From the NCBI GenBank assembly GCA_046484845.1, contig JAWOIB010000021.1, forward strand, positions 1 to 11,414: a stretch of DNA of 11,414 nucleotides. The letters are read 5' to 3'. The notes under the pieces are model-generated. The model was not told where the DNA came from, did no database searches, and saw nothing but the letters and a program-made list of their open reading frames with translations. Shown here piece after piece: positions 1 to 4,260 of the stretch (positions within the stretch are counted from its first letter, which is position 1; each line of letters starts with the position of its first letter). The DNA comes from DSBX01 sp046484845 (GTDB taxonomy: Bacteria; Hydrothermota; Tepidihabitantia; Tepidihabitantales; Tepidihabitantaceae). Position numbers and translations under genes: made by a program.

Positions 1-71
1 GACCGGTCGCTCATGTCGAACAGACGGTACTTGATCGACGAACTGCCCGAATTGAAGACCATGACTTTCAT
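1..71 (-). CDS. ackA: Acetate kinase, N-terminal fragment (runs off the left edge)
   Basis: Acetate kinase interconverts acetyl phosphate plus ADP with acetate plus ATP in the cytoplasm, the last step of the Pta-AckA pathway. Only the first 23 codons are inside the window; they begin MKVMVFNSGSSSIKYRLFDM. The block N-S-G-S-S-S-[IL]-K is the N-terminal signature of the acetate/butyrate kinase family, where the Asn and Ser residues line the nucleotide-binding site. The ATG (71-69) overlaps the stop of the upstream membrane-protein gene (70-68) as ATGA, which suggests translational coupling. An AGGA Shine-Dalgarno site lies at 83-80, 8 nt before the start. Butyrate kinase has a similar but less exact start. 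The identification is strong despite the short length; nothing can be said of the rest of the protein. Confidence 0.88.
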   Translation of the reverse strand, partial: MKVMVFNSGSSSIKYRLFDMSDR

Positions 72-289
72 GAGTTTTTTCCTAGCGCGGCCGGTTCGAC
101 GACTTCGAACAACTCGCCTCGGCGGGCTTCCATGTCCAGGGGCACCGGCCGCAGGATTCCTTGCTGGCGGACCAATTCCTTCCAGACCAAGTCGCGGGTA
201 ACCCAGTCGCTGAATCCGTAGTTCCCCGGACTGCGATAGCGGGCGATCTCGCCCCAGTCGAAATAAACGTGCGAGATCTGGTGCGCCGG
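68..289 (-). pseudogene. C-terminal fragment of a glycosyltransferase-type integral membrane protein, 5' part missing
   Basis: About 70 residues of good protein sequence end at the TGA at 70-68. The segment contains SHVYFDWGEIARYRSPGNYG followed by DWVTRDLVWKELVRQQGILR. From memory this matches the soluble C-terminal tail of large PMT/ArnT-like membrane glycosyltransferases (GT39-like), in which the pattern HVYV.W.EI.RYR.PGNYG recurs; the exact family is inferred. All membrane helices and the catalytic N-terminal region are absent. Reading upstream on the minus strand, plausible protein stops around 280-290, and beyond that the DNA codes convincingly on the opposite strand for a different protein. 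The frame stays open to about 349, but those residues are arginine/proline-rich and look non-coding. The stop overlaps the ackA start, so the two were probably one operon. It may be a true deletion remnant or one half of a chimeric assembly. Confidence 0.7.
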
Positions 290-297
290 GCAGTCCC
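284..297. other. Breakpoint joining two N-terminally truncated, divergent genes
   Basis: Left of this point the minus strand codes for a membrane-protein C-terminus. Right of it the plus strand codes for a secreted protein whose frame is open from 202 but reads as credible protein only from about 295. Neither has a start codon or a ribosome-binding site near the junction. The exact base cannot be fixed by eye. A deletion between two divergent genes or a misassembly would both give this picture. No IS ends or target duplications are visible. Confidence 0.6.
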
Positions 298-1224
298 TCG
301 CGGGAGCAGGTAGACGAGTTCTGGCACGGCATCCTGCGCGGGTACGCACCGACCGACTGGAACTGCGCGGAGGCCGGCGCGCCGGGCCCGGGCGATTTCG
401 GGCCTTACTCGACCATCGTCTGGCACGGCGACGAGTACCAGCAGACGCTTATCGCGGACGCGCTGCCCGGGTTGGCCAACCACCTCGCCCACGGCGGTCG
501 GCTCTGGCTCTCGGGCTGGAAGACCGCGCTGGCGCTGGCCGGCGGCGGCGGCTACCCCTTCGAATACGAACCGGGTCGGTTCGAGCGTAAGCGGCTCGGG
601 CTCGGCCGGGCGGAGCAGTCCGTCCGCAGTGATTTCATCGGCGCTGCCGGTCAGGCCGGGTACCCGGGCGTGACGGTGGACTCGGCCAAGGCGCTGCCCG
701 TCCTGCGCGGCCGCCTGCCCTACATCGATGCGCTCCTGCCCGGGGACGGGGTGCCGGTGCTGGCCTACCGCTCTTTCTCGGGAGACAGCTTCGAGGGCAA
801 GCCGGTCGCGGTCCGGCATGAGGTCGGTCCGCACCGGGCGGTGGCCTGCGGGTTCCCGGTCTATTACCTGCGCGACGAGGACGCCCGGGCGCTCGCGCGC
901 CGGGTGCTCGATGATCTGGGCGAGCCGTACGGCATCGCGGAACCGGGACCGGCCCGGCCCCGCGCAACCGGGCTCGAGGTTACCGGCCCGAACCCGGGCC
1001 GGGCGGCGCGTATCAGCTTCACGCTGGCGCAACCGGTGCGGGTTCGGCTCCGAGTGTACGATGCCGTGGGCCGGCTGGCGGCATCGCTGGTTGACGGTCC
1101 GGTCGGGCCGGGCGAGCATGCCGCGGCCTGGGACCCGGGCGACGCGGCCGGCAGCTATTTCATCCGGCTTGAAACCGGCGACCCGGAAGCCCCGCTCACC
1201 CGGCGCGTCGTCCTCCTCCACTAG
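295..1224 (+). CDS. Secreted protein with Rossmann-like domain and C-terminal FlgD-like Ig/sorting domain, 5'-truncated
   Basis: About 309 residues remain. The visible N-terminal part has the pattern YSTIVWHGDEY...L...L..HL..GGRLWLSGW (residues about 35-75), seen in gingipain-, glutamine-amidotransferase- or DUF4350-like Rossmann folds of large secreted proteins; the function is not identifiable. After a linker at about 960-990, the last 80 residues (NPGR..RISFTL...VRVRLRVYDAVGRL...G.YFIRLET...RRVVLLH) form an FlgD-like Ig or T9SS-type C-terminal domain. Such a tail implies export and surface attachment or secretion. There is no signal peptide because the 5' end is missing: the frame is open back to 202, but upstream of about 295 the residues are unconvincing, and the first in-frame ATG (472) would cut the Rossmann-like region. 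Transcription of this remnant depends on whatever lies across the junction. Family assignment is inferred from motifs only. Confidence 0.72.
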   Translation, partial: PSREQVDEFWHGILRGYAPTDWNCAEAGAPGPGDFGPYSTIVWHGDEYQQTLIADALPGLANHLAHGGRLWLSGWKTALALAGGGGYPFEYEPGRFERKRLGLGRAEQSVRSDFIGAAGQAGYPGVTVDSAKALPVLRGRLPYIDALLPGDGVPVLAYRSFSGDSFEGKPVAVRHEVGPHRAVACGFPVYYLRDEDARALARRVLDDLGEPYGIAEPGPARPRATGLEVTGPNPGRAARISFTLAQPVRVRLRVYDAVGRLAASLVDGPVGPGEHAAAWDPGDAAGSYFIRLETGDPEAPLTRRVVLLH

Positions 1225-1243
1225 CCCCGGCCGGGGCGGACCC

Positions 1244-1266
1244 GGGAGGGTAGGTGGGGGATGGGG
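1244..1266 (+). other. Potential G-quadruplex motif 3' of the truncated gene
   Basis: Four G-runs (1244-1246, 1248-1250, 1256-1260, 1263-1266) are separated by loops of 1, 5 and 2 nt, which fits the G3+N1-7 consensus. The motif starts 19 nt after the stop codon and follows a 12-bp palindrome CCCCGGCCGGGG (1225-1236). It could stabilise or end the transcript, or simply reflect GC-rich composition. Confidence 0.35.
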
Positions 1267-1362
1267 TTGAGAGCGCGGAGTCGTAAGGCAGCGGCGAGGT
1301 GATGGCAGCAGGGGAGCACGAACCCGGCCGGCTCGGGTGCGGGCCGCTGGCGACCGGGGTGT

Positions 1363-1391
1363 TTGACAGTGATGCCACAAGGTGGCAGAAT
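1363..1391 (+). promoter_or_regulatory. Sigma70-type promoter upstream of the small ORF and corA
   Basis: A perfect -35 box TTGACA (1363-1368), a 17-bp spacer and a -10 box CAGAAT (1386-1391, 4 of 6 matches). The predicted start of transcription is about 1398, exactly at the ATG of the 55-codon ORF. The arms TGCCAC (1373-1378) and GTGGCA (1382-1387) form a perfect 6-bp inverted repeat in the spacer that touches the -10 box, a good place for a repressor. For corA it would give a leader of about 164 nt. Confidence 0.6.
1373..1387. promoter_or_regulatory. Inverted repeat TGCCAC-AAG-GTGGCA, candidate operator
   Basis: A perfect 6+6 bp dyad with a 3-bp centre, between the -35 and -10 boxes of the promoter upstream of corA. 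Its position would block RNA polymerase if bound. No regulator can be named. A 6-bp dyad may arise by chance in GC-rich DNA, so the position is the main argument. Confidence 0.35.
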
Positions 1392-1397
1392 GGCGGC

Positions 1398-1565
1398 ATG
1401 AGAAGGGTCGCGATGCCGGCATCGGCAGGCCCGGGGCCCTGGTACGGCTGCCTCGGCACCACCGGGTGGACCGACACCGCCAGTTGTCTCGCCATCACCT
1501 ACACCCCGGCCCGGGACCGGCTCTGCCCGGCAGTACCGAGCGGCCCGCACGGGTTCGGCCGATGA
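1398..1565 (+). CDS. Small 55-residue ORF, predicted leaderless, coupled to corA
   Basis: Function unknown. The ORF starts at an ATG only 6 nt after the -10 box of a good promoter, so its mRNA would be leaderless. It ends with TGA at 1563-1565, overlapping the corA ATG (1562-1564) as ATGA. About 85% of its codons end in G or C, as in neighbouring genes, supporting this frame as coding. The product (about 55 aa) has three Cys, two Trp and a Pro-rich C-terminus (core GPWYGCLGTTGWTDTASCLA); it has no signal peptide, and no family is recognised. corA has a poor ribosome-binding site of its own, so coupling to this ORF would make sense. It may be a regulatory leader ORF or a small protein. It could also be a gene remnant or chance frame; the frame is open further upstream to an ATG at 1299, but that lies ahead of the promoter. 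Confidence 0.42.
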   Translation: MRRVAMPASAGPGPWYGCLGTTGWTDTASCLAITYTPARDRLCPAVPSGPHGFGR

Positions 1566-2620
1566 ACTTGTTCGGGAGGAGGCGGTCCAAGGTCGGCCTT
1601 CCCCCGGGTACGCCGGTCTATCTCGGCCCGGAGCGCACCGACCCCTGCCGCATCACCGTTATCGACTACAACAACGAGAAGCTGGAGGAGCGTCATCTCG
1701 CCGCGGTCGAAGACGCTTTCTCCTACCGCGACACGCCAACCCTCACCTGGCTCAACGTTGATGGCGTACATGATGTCGAGCGGATCGAGAAGCTTGCCGC
1801 CAGTTTCAACATCCACCCGCTCGTGATCGAGGATATTGTCCACACCTCTCAGCGCCCCAAAGTTGAGGACTTTGGCGACTACGCCTACCTTGTGGTCCGG
1901 ATGCTCTCTCGTGACGATGCCGGGAGGCTCGTCTCCGAACAGGTCAGTTTCGTCCTTAGCGCTCACTGGGTCATCTCCTTCCAGGAACAGGCCGGAGACG
2001 TGTTCGAGCCGATTCGGGCCCGGTTGCGCACGGGCAAGGGCCGCATCCGCGGCGCAGGCGCCGACTACCTGCTTTACAGCCTGCTCGACGCGGTTGTGGA
2101 CAATTACTTCGTGGTTTTCGAACTCTACGGCGAGCAGGTCGAGGAGATTGAACAGCGCCTGGCGGCTGACCCCAGTCGCGAGCTTCTTTCGGATATCCAC
2201 GCGCTCAAACGGGAACTCACCGCTGTCCGTCGTTCGGTTTGGCCCCTGCGGGAAGCGGTCAGCGCATTGCTCCGTGCCGAGTCAGCGCTCGTCTCCCCGT
2301 TGACGGTCACCTATCTACGCGATGTTTATGACCATACCGTCCAGGTCATCGAGACCGTCGAGTCACACCGCGAGACCGTTTCCGGCCTGCTCGACCTTTA
2401 CCTCTCGAGCATCAGCAACCGGATGAACGAAGTGATGAAGGTCCTGACCATTATCGCGACGATATTCATCCCGCTCACTTTCATCGCCGGCATCTATGGG
2501 ATGAACTTCGGGTTCATGCCCGAGCTCAGATGGCGGTGGGGCTACTTCATCGTCCTCGGCGTGATGGCCGCTGTCGCGCTGGGTATGGTCCACTACTTTC
2601 ACCGCCGTCGCTGGCTCTGA
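1562..2620 (+). CDS. corA: CorA-family magnesium/cobalt transport protein
   Basis: A 352-residue inner-membrane channel for Mg2+ (also Co2+/Ni2+) that works as a homopentamer with a large cytoplasmic N-terminal funnel. The length matches Thermotoga maritima CorA (351 aa), and from memory the sequence is closely similar along its length: GLPPGTPVYLG near the start, FNIHPLVIEDI, QRPKVEDF, SEQVSFVL, ADYLLYSL, VYDHT, SGLLDLYLSSISNRMNEVMK, then TM1 (about 293-312). The signature YGMNF is at 312-316, followed by MPELRW and TM2 (about 327-347), ending in a basic HRRRWL tail. The ATG at 1562 is chosen because it aligns with the Thermotoga start; the 60 extra in-frame codons upstream (from 1382) read as noise. 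The Shine-Dalgarno site is weak. The start overlaps the stop of the small upstream ORF (ATGA) and would share its promoter at 1363-1391. No M-box riboswitch was recognised. Confidence 0.95.
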   Translation: MNLFGRRRSKVGLPPGTPVYLGPERTDPCRITVIDYNNEKLEERHLAAVEDAFSYRDTPTLTWLNVDGVHDVERIEKLAASFNIHPLVIEDIVHTSQRPKVEDFGDYAYLVVRMLSRDDAGRLVSEQVSFVLSAHWVISFQEQAGDVFEPIRARLRTGKGRIRGAGADYLLYSLLDAVVDNYFVVFELYGEQVEEIEQRLAADPSRELLSDIHALKRELTAVRRSVWPLREAVSALLRAESALVSPLTVTYLRDVYDHTVQVIETVESHRETVSGLLDLYLSSISNRMNEVMKVLTIIATIFIPLTFIAGIYGMNFGFMPELRWRWGYFIVLGVMAAVALGMVHYFHRRRWL

Positions 2621-2697
2621 CCGATGAGCCCGGCCGGACTCTGGGCCTTGACCACAAGCCTGACGCCCACAGTTCCCACGACCATGCTGGTACCGGT

Positions 2698-2799
2698 ATG
2701 TCGCGGGCGCACGTCATCGAGCCGTGGCTGGATGGCGGGTCCTGCCCGAAGTGCAGCGGGAAGCCGGGGCCGCTGACAGGTTGCGGGTATTGGGACTGA
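2698..2799 (+). CDS. Doubtful 33-residue ORF with a CxxC motif
   Basis: Lies between convergent corA and the RecG-like regulator. It encodes 33 residues including GGSCPKCSGKPGPLTGCGYW, with C-P-K-C plus a further Cys that could form a small zinc knuckle. Nearly all third codon positions are G or C, which favours coding, and the frame is open upstream through the corA stop region. There is no ribosome-binding site or promoter, and no family is recognised. It could be a gene remnant, a real microprotein, or chance. The rest of 2621-2853 shows no clear terminator. Confidence 0.2.
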   Translation: MSRAHVIEPWLDGGSCPKCSGKPGPLTGCGYWD

Positions 2800-2853
2800 G
2801 GCGGTGACCGCGCAGGGGGAACTTAGCGTCGAGCTGGATGGCTGCGCGGCCGG

Positions 2854-4140
2854 CTAGTCGAAGACGTTGAGCTGGCCGGTCTTGTAGTAGCGGGTGGCGC
2901 GGCCGCGGCCGCGCATCTGGAGCAGCTTCTTCTTGACCAGCCGGGAGAGGAGGTAATGGGCCTGGTCCGGGCTGACCCGGAGCAGGGTGCGGACAATCTC
3001 GTTCGAGACGTACCTGCGGTCCTTGGGCATTTCCTCGAGGTAGTTCATGATGGTGTTCTCGGCGAAGGCCGCCTCCGCGCGCCGGAACAGGGTGTAGCTG
3101 ACGCAGGTGGAGAGCCGGGAGTAAACCCGGTTGCTGAGGCGGTGAACCCGGCCGCCCTTCTGGCCGAAGGGCTCGATAAGCCCGCGCAGGGCCATCGCGT
3201 TGACCGCCTCGCGCGCCTCGGCCTCGCCGCGCTGGAGCAGGCGCTCGACATCGGACAGCGCGATTTCCCGGTTGCGCTTGAGCCAGTTGAGCACCAGCAG
3301 GTCCTGCAGGGTGAGCGGGCGGCCGGCCCGGCCTTCGTCGGCCACGAACCGGGCGAAGGTTTCGTCCACGCCCGGCCCGGTTGCGGTCCGGCCACTGCGC
3401 AGGCTGACCCGGACGTAGTCGTCGTCCGCTTCCCAGGCGGGCGGTTCCTTGCCGAACGCGAGCATGATGTGGTACATCCGCCGGACGCCCATCCCGGCCC
3501 GCTCGACCAGCCGGATGCGCTGGAGGATTTCGGCGAGCAGCCGGTTACGCGTTACCGGCTCGTGCCCGAGGATGTTGTCGAGCGTCACCCCGCCGTACAG
3601 CCCGCCCGGGCTGGAGAGCTGGAGGCGGTCCGGGTAATGGCGCAGGTATACTGAGGCGTTGCGGGAATAGTCGCGGTGGACGAGCGCGTTGAGCAGCGCC
3701 TCGCGGTAAACTTCTCTGGGGAAGTCCGGGATTTCGAAATGGAACAGCCCGGACTTGAGCGTGAAGACCTTGTTGTGGGGTTCAATGGCCTGGTCGAGCT
3801 GTTCGATGAGCGCGAGGAGCGCCCGACGGGTGTCGAGCCGGCGCTCATACTCGGTGTCGTTTGTCATCTGTAGGTAGATGACTTCGTGGCCGGGGAGCTC
3901 GGCGCGGAGCGCGTCCTCGCGGCCGACGAGCAGCAGGCCGGCGACGGTGATGTGCCGGCCGTTGGTCGGCTGGATGATGCCGAGCCGGGTGAGCAGGTCT
4001 TCGTCGGCGAGCTCGAGCAGTTCGGAGCCGGGCTCCCGGGCGGCCAGTACCCGGCGCAGGCTTTCGAGTCCGAGCGGGTCCACCGCTTCCGGCCCGGGGT
4101 TGAGCGGCAGGGCAGAGAAGTCTTCCCGCGGAATGCTCAC
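2854..4140 (-). CDS. RecG-like/HATPase_c_4 transcriptional regulator lacking the AlbA_2 domain
   Basis: A 428-residue cytoplasmic protein. Residues about 45-120 match the linker that normally follows the AlbA_2 (Schlafen AAA_4) domain. Residues 138-225 carry the HATPase_c_4 ('ATP-dependent DNA helicase RecG, C-terminal') signature: PREVYREALLNALVHRDYS, then SSPGGLYGG, TRN and ERAGMGVRRM. Two winged-helix regions follow (about 275-335 and 362-420), ending in a basic wing RGRGRATRYYK. The family is usually annotated as DNA-binding regulators, not helicases; ligand and targets are unknown. The AlbA_2 domain (about 120-150 aa) is missing, and an in-frame stop at 4206-4204 leaves no room for it. 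The GTG at 4140 is preferred because a promoter (-35 4173-4168, -10 4151-4146) occupies the upstream TTG candidate at 4173. It is divergent from the glycosyltransferase gene and shares its promoter region, so auto- and cross-regulation is plausible but inferred. Confidence 0.82.
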   Translation of the reverse strand: MSIPREDFSALPLNPGPEAVDPLGLESLRRVLAAREPGSELLELADEDLLTRLGIIQPTNGRHITVAGLLLVGREDALRAELPGHEVIYLQMTNDTEYERRLDTRRALLALIEQLDQAIEPHNKVFTLKSGLFHFEIPDFPREVYREALLNALVHRDYSRNASVYLRHYPDRLQLSSPGGLYGGVTLDNILGHEPVTRNRLLAEILQRIRLVERAGMGVRRMYHIMLAFGKEPPAWEADDDYVRVSLRSGRTATGPGVDETFARFVADEGRAGRPLTLQDLLVLNWLKRNREIALSDVERLLQRGEAEAREAVNAMALRGLIEPFGQKGGRVHRLSNRVYSRLSTCVSYTLFRRAEAAFAENTIMNYLEEMPKDRRYVSNEIVRTLLRVSPDQAHYLLSRLVKKKLLQMRGRGRATRYYKTGQLNVFD

Positions 4141-4145
4141 TGGCC

Positions 4146-4173
4146 ATCTTAGCGGTCGGCCGGGGACAGTCAA
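4146..4173 (-). promoter_or_regulatory. Promoter of the RecG-like regulator gene
   Basis: -35 TTGACT (4173-4168), 16-bp spacer, -10 TAAGAT (4151-4146). The predicted start of transcription is near 4140-4139, at the GTG start codon, with only 5 nt between the -10 box and GTG. No Shine-Dalgarno site precedes the GTG, so the transcript is probably leaderless. Confidence 0.6.
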
Positions 4174-4187
4174 GGCGGCCGGTTGAC
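4169..4187. promoter_or_regulatory. Shared divergent operator candidate GTCAA-N9-TTGAC
   Basis: The two divergent -35 boxes form an exact inverted repeat, GTCAA (4169-4173) and TTGAC (4183-4187), with a 9-bp GC centre. Part of the symmetry is expected because both arms are -35 boxes. Even so, one bound protein here would cover both promoters at once. Confidence 0.4.
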
Positions 4188-4210
4188 CGGCACGCCGCTG
4201 GTTCTATAAT
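4183..4210 (+). promoter_or_regulatory. Promoter of the GT39-type glycosyltransferase gene
   Basis: -35 TTGACC (4183-4188), 16-bp spacer and a perfect -10 TATAAT (4205-4210), the strongest promoter in the window. Transcription should start near 4217, giving a leader of about 40 nt that contains a 10-bp hairpin and a GAGGAG site before the proposed ACG start. Confidence 0.75.
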
Positions 4211-4221
4211 CGGGGAGAAAT

Positions 4222-4244
4222 GGCCGGGCGGCGACCGCCCGGCC
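4222..4244 (+). other. 10-bp GC hairpin in the 5' leader of the glycosyltransferase mRNA
   Basis: GGCCGGGCGG (4222-4231), loop CGA, then CCGCCCGGCC (4235-4244): a perfect stem with ten G-C pairs, beginning about 5 nt after the predicted transcription start and ending 2 nt before GAGGAG (4247-4252). No T-run follows, so it is not a classical terminator. It could protect the 5' end or limit ribosome access. Confidence 0.65.
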
Positions 4245-4246
4245 GC

Positions 4247-4260
4247 GAGGAGCGCATACG
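4247..4260 (+). promoter_or_regulatory. Shine-Dalgarno site GAGGAG with apparent ACG start codon
   Basis: GAGGAG (4247-4252) is followed after 5 nt by ACG AAG AAG AAA, where ATG AAG AAG AAA would be an ordinary start. No ATG/GTG/TTG in this frame is well placed: the next candidate, TTG at 4342, has no ribosome-binding site and would remove the cytoplasmic tail. Either an ACG initiator or a T-to-C change or error. Confidence 0.5.

Noticed and set aside
1225..1236. CCCCGGCCGGGG as a rho-independent terminator
   Set aside because: A gapless palindrome with no loop and no T-run; it does not fit a terminator hairpin.
82..1422. Long minus-strand frame of 446 codons
   Set aside because: Arg/Pro/Ala-rich shadow of the plus-strand secreted-protein gene; only the last part overlaps the real membrane-protein fragment, in another frame.
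1392..1561. Mg2+ riboswitch (M-box or ykkC-like) in the corA leader
   Set aside because: No recognisable conserved riboswitch segments; coding-like composition fits the small ORF better.
4141..4173. TTG at 4173 as start of the RecG-like regulator
   Set aside because: It coincides with the -35 box of the gene's promoter, so it would not be in the mRNA; GTG at 4140 fits the predicted transcription start.
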